From assembly GCF_039634785.1 (NCBI RefSeq), contig NZ_JBBIAB010000004.1:310001-374000 (forward strand): DNA of 64,000 bases. Direction: 5' to 3'. The notes beneath the pieces are model-generated. The model saw only the letters and a program-made list of their open reading frames with translations, searched no databases and was not told the DNA's origin. Below, piece by piece: positions 38,559 to 46,665 of this stretch (positions are counted from its first letter, which is position 1; the number at the start of each line of letters is the position of its first letter). The position numbers were made by a program, and so were the translations under genes. This DNA comes from Tistrella mobilis (GTDB taxonomy: Bacteria > Pseudomonadota > Alphaproteobacteria > Tistrellales > Tistrellaceae).

Positions 38559-39167
38559 TCATCTGAACACGCGCATGCCCTCGGCGATCCGGGTTGCGGT
38601 GGTGATCAGGCACAGCCCGCCGAAGATCCAGGCCGCCCAGGGAAAGGCCGCCGGCCACAGGCAGATGATCACGAAAACCAGGATGGTCTCGGTGCCCTCG
38701 GTCAGCCCGCCCAGATAGTGGATCGCCTTGCCGCGATGGCCCGAGGGCGGCACGCCGCCGCGCCGGGCGGCGATCGCCGCGAAGGCCAGAAAGCTCGATC
38801 CCGTGCCGACGAAGGCAAAGATCAGGAAGGCCGCCGGCAGGGCATTCACCGCCGGATCGGCCAGGGCGAAGCCCAGGGGCACGGCGGCGTAGAACAGGAA
38901 GTCGCAGGCGATGTCCAGAAAGCCGCCGCGATCGGTCGGCCCTGCCGCGCGGGCGACCGCGCCATCCAGCCCATCTGCGATGCGGTTAACCAGAATGCAA
39001 CCAAGCGCAGTCCAGAATGCCCCCAGGGCAAGGGCGGGCATGGCGGCAAGGCCGACCCCGAAACCGGCGAGCGTCAGGGCATCGGCCCGGACACCACGAC
39101 CGGCGAGGCCGCGGCCGATACGGTCCAGGATCGGGTCGAGACGTCGGCGGACTGGAATGTCAAACAT
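38559..39167 (-). CDS. CDP-alcohol phosphatidyltransferase family protein
   Basis: 202 residues from the ATG at 39167; the frame stays open further upstream to 39371, but that extension is polar and unlike the family. The signature is readable as DGLDGAVARAAGPTDRGG then FLDIACD, i.e. the D-x2-DG-x2-AR...G-x3-D-x3-D pattern with one residue fewer between AR and G than usual. Several membrane helices surround it. It transfers a phosphoalcohol from a CDP-activated lipid or alcohol in the inner membrane. The acceptor is unknown. Confidence 0.82.
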   Translation of the reverse strand: MFDIPVRRRLDPILDRIGRGLAGRGVRADALTLAGFGVGLAAMPALALGAFWTALGCILVNRIADGLDGAVARAAGPTDRGGFLDIACDFLFYAAVPLGFALADPAVNALPAAFLIFAFVGTGSSFLAFAAIAARRGGVPPSGHRGKAIHYLGGLTEGTETILVFVIICLWPAAFPWAAWIFGGLCLITTATRIAEGMRVFR

Positions 39168-39357
39168 GAGACCTGGCGAAGATGGGGCCCGGAATGCGCG
39201 TGGAAGGGAACCGGCGGCGAAAGATGCGCCCTCCGCATCATGACATGCCTGACAATTCCATGCAGAGCCCCCTATATTCTGAACTGGCACTGCCGGCCGC
39301 AGATCACGCCGCCGGCATCGCCGCGAGACCGGTATCGCAGCGGGAAACTGACCGACG

Positions 39358-39963
39358 ATGACCCAGAACAACGCCGTCGATCCGATCGCGGATATCGGCC
39401 ATCAGACCGAAAGCGCTGCGGCGCGCCGCGAACGGCTGATCCGCTTCATCTCGTCCCAGCCGTTGCCGATCATGCCGCTCAGCGTCTCGATCGACGAGGA
39501 TGGCGAGATCCGCCGCAAGGATGCCACCGATCCGCTGCGCTTCACCTTCCGCTGGCGCGAGATCGCCTATACCGGCACGCTGCGCGCGGCCCCGGAAGGC
39601 GTTTTCCTCAGCCTGATCGCCGATCTGGGCGTTCTGCCCTATTCGGCCGAGGCGCCGGAGCGGCGCCGACGCTTTCTGTCGCTGGTCGGGCGGAAATCCT
39701 GGTCGGGCCGCACCGGCATCGGCGTCGAGGTGACGCCGCGCCAGCATATCGTGGTGGTCAATCAGGAACAGCTGATGGAACCGCCCTATTCGGCCAATGC
39801 CATCGTCGGTCAGGTCGCCCGCATGGCGCTGACCGCCGCCCCCGTGGTCAGCTGGCTGCATGACGAACTGGCCCCGCCGCCAGAGGTGGCCGTGAAGGCG
39901 GGGTCACGCCCGCGCTCGGGCCGGCCCTTCACCGCCGACCGCCGGACCCACGCCCCGGTCTGA
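39358..39963 (+). CDS. hypothetical protein, 201 residues
   Basis: Not recognised. A soluble protein with a helical N-terminus (AARRERLIRFISSQ), a beta-rich centre (MPLSVSIDEDGEIR, LRFTFRWREIAYTG, HIVVVNQEQLMEPP) and a basic C-terminal tail (SRPRSGRPFTADRRTHAPV). Codon use matches the core genes, so it is likely a conserved cellular protein. It is divergent from the phosphatidyltransferase gene, with about 190 bases between them. Confidence 0.7.
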   Translation: MTQNNAVDPIADIGHQTESAAARRERLIRFISSQPLPIMPLSVSIDEDGEIRRKDATDPLRFTFRWREIAYTGTLRAAPEGVFLSLIADLGVLPYSAEAPERRRRFLSLVGRKSWSGRTGIGVEVTPRQHIVVVNQEQLMEPPYSANAIVGQVARMALTAAPVVSWLHDELAPPPEVAVKAGSRPRSGRPFTADRRTHAPV

Positions 39964-40038
39964 TCGACCGGCGGATCGGAACCCGCATCGCCCGCACGGG
40001 TTGGTCTCCCTCCCCCCCCTCACGGAAGGAGAGACCCC

Positions 40039-40590
40039 ATGCCCGTGATCGAAAACGCCCGCATCCTGATCCTCGCCACCGACGGCTACGAACGCGCGGA
40101 ACTGACCTATCCGCGGGACGAGCTGCTGCGTCGCGGCGCAAAGGTTCAGATCGCCGCCCCCGAAGCCGGCCGCATCCGCAGCTGGGATGAAACCGATTGG
40201 GGCGACCGGGCCGAGGTCGACCTGAAGGCCGCCGATGTGCGGATCGAGGATTTCGACGCCCTTGTCCTGCCCGGTGGCCAGATCAATCCCGACAAGCTGC
40301 GTCAGGTGCCCGAAGCGGTGAAGGTGGTGAAGGATTTCGTGGCCTCGGGCAAGCCGGTCGCCGCGATCTGCCACGGCCCCTGGATGCTCGTCGAAGCCGA
40401 TGCGCTGCGCGGCCGCACCGTCACCTCCTACCCCTCGATCGCGACCGACGTCCGCAATGCCGGCGCCAGCTGGATCGATGAGGAGGTCGTCACCGACCAG
40501 GGCATCATCACCTCGCGCAATCCGGGCGACCTGCCGGCCTTCGTCGACAAGATCGTCGAGGAAGTGGCCGAAGGCCCTCATGCCCGCTGA
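40039..40590 (+). CDS. DJ-1/PfpI-family (type 1 glutamine amidotransferase-like) protein
   Basis: 183 residues. The nucleophile elbow AAICHGPWML places C111-H112, and ILILATDGYERAELTYPRDEL near the N-terminus holds the conserved glutamate. These are the hallmarks of the PfpI/YhbO/YajL group of stress-related hydrolases or deglycases. GGAAGGAGA precedes the ATG. Stand-alone gene; reaction not resolvable from sequence. Confidence 0.9.
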   Translation: MPVIENARILILATDGYERAELTYPRDELLRRGAKVQIAAPEAGRIRSWDETDWGDRAEVDLKAADVRIEDFDALVLPGGQINPDKLRQVPEAVKVVKDFVASGKPVAAICHGPWMLVEADALRGRTVTSYPSIATDVRNAGASWIDEEVVTDQGIITSRNPGDLPAFVDKIVEEVAEGPHAR

Positions 40591-40628
40591 GCGGCCAGAT
40601 AGAGGCTCAGGGTCGGGCTGAGGAAGGG

Positions 40629-41795
40629 TCAGGGGGTCGTCAGAAAGACCAGCCCCCGCCGGGCGAGTGCCGCCACCGCGGCACGCAAGGCCGCCGGATC
40701 CTCCGACGGCAGGCCGGCCAGGATCTCGCCCATCGTCGCGATGTCGCGGTCCAGCAGCAGTGCCAGGATCGCGCATTCCGGCGCATTCAGGTGGGTCGTC
40801 ACGCCGCCAGCCCTGATGTCGGCCGGCCCCGTCGCCGGCAATACCGGGCGCCGGCGCAGGGCGGGCTGAACCAGAACCGCATCTTCCGGTCCGCCGGCCC
40901 CGGTGGCCAGCCCCAGGGCCATGGCCCCGGCCAGCGGGCGCGCCGCGGCCTGCGCCGCCTGGAAGCGGTCCAGATCCAGCCCGGCGCTCAGATCGGCCAG
41001 AACCGCCTTCAGCTGCGCTTCATACGCACCCCTTGCGGACGGATCCATCGGCACCGGTGCCGCCAGCCGGTCCGCCATCTCTCGCAGCCGCCAGCGCAAC
41101 ACCTCCGCCCCGTCCGGCCGCTGGATCGCCAGCGTCAGATGCAGCGACTGCCCGCCCGCCTCGGCAACCTCGGCACGGTGGTAGTCGCCCTTGGGCAGGA
41201 ACAGCAGATCCCCGGGCGCCAGCACCATCTCCGCCTCGGGCGGGCCCGGATCGCGGCGGGGATCGACCGTGTCGCCGCCGAAGGGCGGGTCGCTGCGCCG
41301 GCCGTGACAGAACCAGCGCTTGCGGCCGGCGATCTGCACCACCAGCACGTCATGGCCGTCGCGATGGATCTGGAAGGCGCCATCCCGGGTGAAGCTGGCA
41401 TAGGCATTGACGGTGACCGGCGCCTCGACATGACGTTCGACCATGGCGGCCAGCGCGGCCAGTGCCTGAACATGCCGATGCATGCCGAGCAGCACCAGGC
41501 TGGCCCCGCCCTGACACAGTGCCTGAAGCTGGGCATCCAGCAGCACCCGCCGGCCGTCGGGGGAAAGCCGGGTCAGCATCTCCAGCGGCACCTCGCGGCC
41601 CGCCCGCATCACCGAAACCTCGCCCTCGACCAGCGCCTGCGCCGACAGACGGGCATTCACGCCCGCCCATGGCAAAAGACCGGCACAGGCGGCTGCCTGT
41701 CCGGTCTTCACATGCAGGCGCTGCCCTGCCTCCATGGCCGCAGACAAAGGGCTGTCCGGGCATCGCCGCAGAAGATCTCTCAGTGTCGCGATCAT
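40629..41795 (-). CDS. JmjC/cupin_4-type 2-oxoglutarate oxygenase
   Basis: 388 residues. The iron-binding facial triad is H144-x-D146 (FQIHRDGHDVLVVQIAGRKRWF) and H206 (FLPKGDYHRAEV), followed by SLHLTLAI, as in ribosomal oxygenases of the YcfD/MINA type. Residues about 330-388 form a winged-helix-like tail (LNAPECAILALLL, AALRAAVAALARRGLVFL). Enzymes of this family hydroxylate peptide or protein side chains. Its start lies 21 bases after a 49-residue peptide gene with GAGGG between, so that peptide is a plausible substrate; a ribosomal protein is the conventional alternative. Confidence 0.78.
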   Translation of the reverse strand: MIATLRDLLRRCPDSPLSAAMEAGQRLHVKTGQAAACAGLLPWAGVNARLSAQALVEGEVSVMRAGREVPLEMLTRLSPDGRRVLLDAQLQALCQGGASLVLLGMHRHVQALAALAAMVERHVEAPVTVNAYASFTRDGAFQIHRDGHDVLVVQIAGRKRWFCHGRRSDPPFGGDTVDPRRDPGPPEAEMVLAPGDLLFLPKGDYHRAEVAEAGGQSLHLTLAIQRPDGAEVLRWRLREMADRLAAPVPMDPSARGAYEAQLKAVLADLSAGLDLDRFQAAQAAARPLAGAMALGLATGAGGPEDAVLVQPALRRRPVLPATGPADIRAGGVTTHLNAPECAILALLLDRDIATMGEILAGLPSEDPAALRAAVAALARRGLVFLTTP

Positions 41796-41816
41796 GCAGG
41801 CCCTCAGGCCCCGCCA

Positions 41817-41966
41817 TCAGGACGTGGTGGGACCTCCGTCGGGTTCGGCGACGTCCATCAACCGGGTCGCCGGCGCCAATGCCCAGACCTCAAGCGCCGG
41901 CCGCAGCCAGAGCGGGCGATCCTGAACCGGCTGCCGGTTTTCGGTCGCGATCTCGTTTCGCGTCAT
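41817..41966 (-). CDS. short peptide (49 residues), possible modified-peptide precursor
   Basis: Starts at the ATG at 41966, with GGGGG 7 bases upstream; a longer frame from 42005 lacks a good site. The product begins MTRNEIATENRQPVQDRP, continues LWLRPALEVWALAPATRL and ends MDVAEPDGGPTTS. The W-x-R-P-x-L-x-x-W segment followed by a small-residue, Gly/Thr/Ser tail is reminiscent of leader-core layouts of ribosomally made modified peptides. It is encoded just before the JmjC oxygenase, on the same strand. No database check was possible; real translation is likely from the ribosome site, but the function is inferred. Confidence 0.5.
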   Translation of the reverse strand: MTRNEIATENRQPVQDRPLWLRPALEVWALAPATRLMDVAEPDGGPTTS

Positions 41967-42054
41967 ACTTCTGCCCCCAATGACAGACGATGGCATTATT
42001 GCCATCCTGCTTCTTGATATCTGATCTGCGGTGCACTGTCATCAGACCGAAAGG

Positions 42055-42969
42055 TCACCTGGGCAGCATGCTCTGCGGTGTCTGATAGACCTCGGCAAAA
42101 TAGCCACGGAACAGGCGCATCGCGGGGCTGAGATCAACGCCCTGGCGCCAGGCCAGGCCGACATTCATCGGCGGCACCTCTTCGGCCATCACCACCGTTT
42201 CGATGCGTTTGCCTTCCAGCGACCAGGGCCGATAGACCATGTCCGACAGGATCGAGATCCCCTGGCCGTTGGCCACGATCGATCGAACCGCCTCGATCGA
42301 CGAGGTGCGCAGGCGGATATTCGGCTGGTGTTGGGTGCGGTTCCAGTATTTCAGCGCCGAATGGGCGGCCTCGTCGACGGTCAGCATGATATAGGGCTCC
42401 TCCGCGATGTCGCCGAAACGCACCCGGTCGCGGCCGAGCAGCGGGTGCCCGGCCGGCAGCCATAACCGCCGCTGGCTCGACATCAGGGTTTCGGTGACCA
42501 GTTCCGGATTGTTGACGTTGGAGGTCAGCACCACCGCCATGTCGAAGCGGTTGGTGACCAGCCCGTCCTCGATCATCTCGCGGCTGAGTTCATAAAGCTG
42601 AATGCGCAGATTGGGATAGCGTCGCTCCAGCCGTTCCAGATGCTGGGGCAGGAAATAGCCGAGCACGGTATAGCTCGCCGCCACCGACAGCGTGCCCGAG
42701 AAGGCATCATCGGCGGTGCCCGGCTGCAGCGCTTCCTCGATGCTCGCCAGGATCCTGTAGCCCGCCGCCAGGAAACGGCGGCCGGCATCGGTCAGCTCCA
42801 TGCCATGGGCGGTGCGGTCGAACAGCCGGCTGCCGGTCTCGGCCTCCAGCTCCTTGATCGCCGCGGTGATCGCCGATTGCGAGATCGACAATTCCTTGGC
42901 CGCCCGGGACACCTGCCCGAGCGTGGCAGTGGCCACGAAGTACTTCACGTGGCGGAAGTTGAGCGACAT
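42055..42969 (-). CDS. LysR-family transcriptional regulator
   Basis: 304 residues from the ATG at 42969, 8 bases after AGAAGG; the GTG at 42978 sits right on that site. N-terminal helix-turn-helix: LNFRHVKYFVATATLGQVSRAAKELSISQSAITAAIKELEAETGSRLF. A LysR substrate domain follows. It is divergent from the pxpA operon across a 274-base AT-richer region, so it most likely controls that operon. The peptide and JmjC genes follow it on the same strand after 88 bases. Confidence 0.92.
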   Translation of the reverse strand: MSLNFRHVKYFVATATLGQVSRAAKELSISQSAITAAIKELEAETGSRLFDRTAHGMELTDAGRRFLAAGYRILASIEEALQPGTADDAFSGTLSVAASYTVLGYFLPQHLERLERRYPNLRIQLYELSREMIEDGLVTNRFDMAVVLTSNVNNPELVTETLMSSQRRLWLPAGHPLLGRDRVRFGDIAEEPYIMLTVDEAAHSALKYWNRTQHQPNIRLRTSSIEAVRSIVANGQGISILSDMVYRPWSLEGKRIETVVMAEEVPPMNVGLAWRQGVDLSPAMRLFRGYFAEVYQTPQSMLPR

Positions 42970-43243
42970 CCGCGACACCTTCTGATTTTCAGATAATGCC
43001 TCACCGCATTTTCGGAACAGATGCCTGAACGGGGGTCAGCGCCCTCGATGATATGCATGAGAATGAAGGATTTGAAAGAGCCGTTGAAGATTCAAGCGTT
43101 CAATTTTTTCGATAATGCATTCTCATAATTTAGAAATTGCCGAGGGGTTAAATCATGGATCACCATATTGTCATGAAGACGTGAACAAGCGCGTTCCGGT
43201 ATCACGCCACCGCGTCGGATCGCATGCAGCAGGAGAGAGACGC
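42970..43243. promoter_or_regulatory. divergent LysR / pxp promoter region
   Basis: This AT-richer gap holds the arms ATGAGAATG (43057-43065) and CATTCTCAT (43118-43126), a 9-bp inverted repeat 52 bases apart, and the word ATAATGC twice, the second next to the right arm. Such spaced dyads suit a LysR tetramer that loops DNA. The region must carry both promoters; exact sites are not resolved. Confidence 0.45.
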
Positions 43244-44026
43244 TTGGCTAAAAGACTGGTCGATCTCAATTGTGATCTCGGTGAGAGCTTCGGCCACTGG
43301 ACGATCAGTGAAGCTCCGGACGATGTCCTGCTCGACCTGATCAGCTCGGCCAATGTCGCCACCGGTTTCCATGCCGGCGACCCCAACCTGATGGACCGGG
43401 TGGTGCGGCTGGCGGCCGAACGCGGTGTGGCGCTGGGGGCCCATCCGGGCTTTCGCGACCTGCAGGGTTTCGGCCGGCGGGTGATCCAGGCCCGGCCGGA
43501 AGAGCTGGTGAACGACATCATCTATCAGCTGGGGGCGCTGCGCGAATTCGCCCGCCGTCACGGCGTTCGCCTTCAGCACGTCAAGCCGCATGGCGCACTC
43601 TATATGGAGGTCGCCCGCGACGAGACCCTGTCGCAGCTGCTGGTCGAGGCGCTGCTGAAGTCCAGCCCCGAAACCTATCTTTACTGCATGGACGTGTCGG
43701 TGACCTGCGCGGTCGCCCGCGCCGCGGGGCTGCCGGTGATCCGCGAATTCTATGCCGACCGCGACTACGACAACTCCGGTTCGATCGTCTTCGCCCGCCG
43801 GATGCGCGCGCTGGACCCCGAGGAGGTGGCCCGCAAATGCGTCCGGGCCTGCCTGGAGGGCCGGGTCCGCACCGTCGAGGGCGACGATATCGAGATCGAG
43901 TTCGAATCGATCTGCTTCCATTCCGACACGCCGGGCGCGCTCAAGATCGGCACCGCCATCCGCGCCGGGCTGATCGATGCCGGCATCCGCATCGCCAATG
44001 CCGCAGAGGTCGCCGCCGCGGCCTGA
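43244..44026 (+). CDS. pxpA: 5-oxoprolinase subunit A (LamB/YcsF family)
   Basis: 260 residues from a TTG at 43244, 8 bases after AGGAGA; the longer open frame from 43115 is unsupported. All family blocks are visible: [52 protein letters not shown] and [14 protein letters not shown]. With PxpB and PxpC it cleaves 5-oxoproline to glutamate using ATP. It heads an operon that also holds a biotin carrier and a biotin carboxylase. Confidence 0.93.
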   Translation: MAKRLVDLNCDLGESFGHWTISEAPDDVLLDLISSANVATGFHAGDPNLMDRVVRLAAERGVALGAHPGFRDLQGFGRRVIQARPEELVNDIIYQLGALREFARRHGVRLQHVKPHGALYMEVARDETLSQLLVEALLKSSPETYLYCMDVSVTCAVARAAGLPVIREFYADRDYDNSGSIVFARRMRALDPEEVARKCVRACLEGRVRTVEGDDIEIEFESICFHSDTPGALKIGTAIRAGLIDAGIRIANAAEVAAAA

Positions 44027-44037
44027 CGACCACGCCC

Positions 44038-44105
44038 GCCCTTCTCTTCCCCCGCCCGTCTCTTCCCCCCGCCCGTTTCTTCCCCCCGCCCGTCTCTTCC
44101 CCCCC
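44038..44105. repeat. C-rich tandem repeat, four units of about 17 bases
   Basis: Units of the form GCCCGTCTCTTCCCCCC (16, 17, 17 and 18 bases) fill the gap between pxpA and the biotin carrier gene. The tract is pyrimidine-only apart from single Gs, so unit number may vary by slippage and could alter coupling between pxpA and the genes after it. Confidence 0.75.
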
Positions 44106-44171
44106 GCATCTCCACGGTCTCAAGCCCCCGAACCACACCCGCATTCCTGCCAGCCGGAAGGACCCTCATCG

Positions 44172-44408
44172 ATGGCCGAAATCCGCTCGCCGCTTCCCGG
44201 TACCTTCTATCGCCGCCCGGCCCCGGACCAGCCGCCCTTCAAATCCGACGGCGACACGGTCGCGCCGGGCGAGGTGATCGGGCTGATCGAGGTGATGAAG
44301 TCGTTCATCGAGGTGAAGGCAGAGGTCGCCGGCACCATCACCCGCTTTCTGGCCGAGAACGAGACCCCGGTGATGGCGGGCGCGGTGCTCGCCGAGCTTG
44401 AAGGCTGA
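44172..44408 (+). CDS. biotin carboxyl carrier (biotinyl-domain) protein
   Basis: 78 residues, just a biotinyl domain, from the ATG at 44172 (GGAAGGA upstream). The biotinylation site is K43 in IEVMKSF, with the usual flanking IRSPLPGTFYRRP and AEVAGTITRFLAENETPVMAGAVL. It is shorter than housekeeping AccB because it lacks the long N-terminal region. It partners the carboxylase gene 7 bases downstream, inside the pxp operon. Confidence 0.9.
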   Translation: MAEIRSPLPGTFYRRPAPDQPPFKSDGDTVAPGEVIGLIEVMKSFIEVKAEVAGTITRFLAENETPVMAGAVLAELEG

Positions 44409-44415
44409 GGGCGCG

Positions 44416-45780
44416 ATGGCGATCCGCAAGCTCTTCATCGCCAATCGGGGTGAGATTGCGGTGCGCATCGTCCGCGCCGCACAATCCCTCGGCATCGCCA
44501 CGGTGCAGGGCCATTCCGAAGCCGATGCCGACATGCTGGCGGTGCGGCTGGCCGATCAGGCGGTGTGCATCGGTCCGGCCCCGGCGAAAGCCTCCTATCT
44601 GAACGCCGCCCGGATCATCGAGGCCGCAAAGGCCAGCGGCGCCGATGCGATCCACCCGGGCTACGGCTTCCTGGCGGAGAACGCCGCCTTTGCCGATGCC
44701 GTCGAGGCGGCGGGGCTGATCTTCGTCGGCCCCTCGGCCGAGACCATCCGGGTGATGGGCGACAAGGCCGCCGCCCGCGCCGCCGCCATCGCCGCCGGCG
44801 TGCCGGTGGTGCCCGGCTCCGAGGGTCGGCTTGCCGATGTCGAGGCCGCCGTGGCAGCGGCCGAGGCCGTCGGCTATCCGGTGATGATCAAGGCGACCGC
44901 CGGTGGCGGCGGCCGCGGCATCCGCATCGCCGGGACCGAGGCGGAGCTGCGCAGGCTGGCCCCGCAGGCAGCATCCGAGGCCGAGGCCGCCTTCGGCGAT
45001 GGCGGGCTTTATCTGGAGCGGGTCATCCGCGATGCCCGGCATATCGAGGTCCAGATCCTGGGCGACGGCCGCCACGCCATCCATTGCTTCGAGCGCGAAT
45101 GCTCCCTGCAGCGCCGGCGCCAGAAGGTCTGGGAAGAGGCCCCCGCCGCCTGCCTGGATGCCGCCACCCGCGCCGAGCTTTGCGCCTCGGCGGTGGCCCT
45201 TGCCCGTTCGGTCGACTATCGCGGCGCCGGCACGCTCGAATACCTCTATGACGAGGCGACCAACCGCTTCTACTTCATCGAGATGAACACCCGCATCCAG
45301 GTGGAGCATCCGGTGACCGAGATGGTGACCGGCATCGATCTGGTCGCCTGGATGATCCGCATCGCCGGCGGCGAGCCGCTCTCGATCGCACAACAGGATG
45401 TCCGCCTTCGCGGCCATGCGATCGAGGTCAGGATCAATGCCGAGGATCCCGCCAACGGCTTCATGCCCTTCCCCGGGCTGGTGGGCGCGATGTCGGTGCC
45501 AGATGCCCCGCATATCCGCTTCGACGGCATGATCTACGAAGGCTATCAGATCCCGCCCTTCTACGACTCGCTGCTGGCCAAGCTGATCGTGACCGGCGAG
45601 AGCCGCGGGGCTGCGATCGACGCGCTGGCGGCGGCGCTGGAGACGATCCGGATCGAGGGGCTCAAGACCACCATTCCGCTGCATGCGGCACTCGCCGCTT
45701 CGCCCGAGGTGCGCGAGGGCCGCACCCATACCCAGTTCCTCGAAGCCTGGCTGGCCGCAGGCGGCCTCGCCACCCGATAG
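44416..45780 (+). CDS. biotin carboxylase subunit
   Basis: 454 residues, full-length AccC-like ATP-grasp enzyme: FIANRGEIAVRIVRAA at the N-terminus, the glycine-rich ATP loop TAGGGGRGIRI, HIEVQILGDG, ECSLQRRRQKV and EMNTRIQVEHPVTEMVTGIDLV. It carboxylates the biotin of the small carrier protein. In this operon it probably serves the PxpB/PxpC pair, PxpC being annotated in many genomes as a biotin-dependent carboxyltransferase-like protein; a second housekeeping accC presumably exists elsewhere. Confidence 0.93.
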   Translation: MAIRKLFIANRGEIAVRIVRAAQSLGIATVQGHSEADADMLAVRLADQAVCIGPAPAKASYLNAARIIEAAKASGADAIHPGYGFLAENAAFADAVEAAGLIFVGPSAETIRVMGDKAAARAAAIAAGVPVVPGSEGRLADVEAAVAAAEAVGYPVMIKATAGGGGRGIRIAGTEAELRRLAPQAASEAEAAFGDGGLYLERVIRDARHIEVQILGDGRHAIHCFERECSLQRRRQKVWEEAPAACLDAATRAELCASAVALARSVDYRGAGTLEYLYDEATNRFYFIEMNTRIQVEHPVTEMVTGIDLVAWMIRIAGGEPLSIAQQDVRLRGHAIEVRINAEDPANGFMPFPGLVGAMSVPDAPHIRFDGMIYEGYQIPPFYDSLLAKLIVTGESRGAAIDALAAALETIRIEGLKTTIPLHAALAASPEVREGRTHTQFLEAWLAAGGLATR

Positions 45781-45789
45781 GAGGACCGG

Positions 45790-46665
45790 ATGAAGACGCG
45801 CTATTCCTTCGGGGGTGACGAGCACATCTTCGTCGAAATGGACGAAGAGATGTCGCTCGACGCCTTCTTCAAGGCGCTCACCATGAGCAACGCGGTCAAG
45901 GCCGCGGCGATCGCCGGGGTGACCGAGGTCTGCCCCGCCAATGCCAGTTTCCAGGTCAGGTTCGACCCCGACGTCATCGCGCCCGACGAGATGATGGCGA
46001 AGCTGAAGGCGCTGGAAGCTGCGGCCGAAGAGGGGCCGAAGCGCCTCGACACCCGGATCATCGAAATTCCGGTCTACTACCAGGATCCCTGGACCCACGA
46101 GACCCTGATGCGCTTCCGCGAGCGCCACCAGGACCCGAGCGGCACCGATCTGGACTATGCCGCCCGGATCAACGGGTTCGACGATGCCGCGGGCTTCATC
46201 CGCGCCCATCATTCCGCGCCCTGGTTCGTGTCGATGGTGGGCTTCGTCGCCGGCCTGCCCTTCCTCTACCAGCTGGTAGAGCGCGACCGGCAATTGCAGG
46301 TGCCGAAATATCTGCGCCCCCGCACCGATACGCCCAAGCTGACGGTGGGGTATGGCGGCTGTTTCTCGTGCATCTATTCGGTGCGCGGCGCCGGCGGCTA
46401 TCAGATGTTCGGCATCACGCCCATGCCGATCTACGACCCCGAACAATCGATCTCGTACCTCCAGGACTTCATGGTCTTCTTCCGCCCGGGCGACATCGTG
46501 AAGTGGAAGCCGATCGACCGCGCCGAATACGACGCCATCACGGCCCGGGTTGCGGCGAACACCTATGTCCCGCGCATCCGCCCGGTTTCCTTCGATCTCG
46601 ATGCCTTCAAGGCGGATATCGACGGCACCAACGCCCGGCTGATGGAGGCCCTCGATGGCGATTAA
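45790..46665 (+). CDS. pxpB: 5-oxoprolinase subunit B (KipI/allophanate hydrolase subunit 1 family)
   Basis: 291 residues, longer than the ~220 of E. coli PxpB. The N-terminal half (YSFGGDEHIFVEMDEEM) and the extra block RLDTRIIEIPVYYQDPWTHETL resemble the allophanate hydrolase subunit 1 variant with an inserted region. The C-terminal APWFVSMVGFVAGLPFLY and RTDTPKLTVGYGG match the carboxyltransferase C/D domain core. It overlaps pxpC by 11 bases, which fits a stable PxpB-PxpC complex. Confidence 0.87.
   Translation: MKTRYSFGGDEHIFVEMDEEMSLDAFFKALTMSNAVKAAAIAGVTEVCPANASFQVRFDPDVIAPDEMMAKLKALEAAAEEGPKRLDTRIIEIPVYYQDPWTHETLMRFRERHQDPSGTDLDYAARINGFDDAAGFIRAHHSAPWFVSMVGFVAGLPFLYQLVERDRQLQVPKYLRPRTDTPKLTVGYGGCFSCIYSVRGAGGYQMFGITPMPIYDPEQSISYLQDFMVFFRPGDIVKWKPIDRAEYDAITARVAANTYVPRIRPVSFDLDAFKADIDGTNARLMEALDGD

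Noticed and set aside
44038-44105. Repeat array considered as a CRISPR.
   Set aside because: Units abut without spacers, are low-complexity pyrimidine tracts and have no cas gene nearby.
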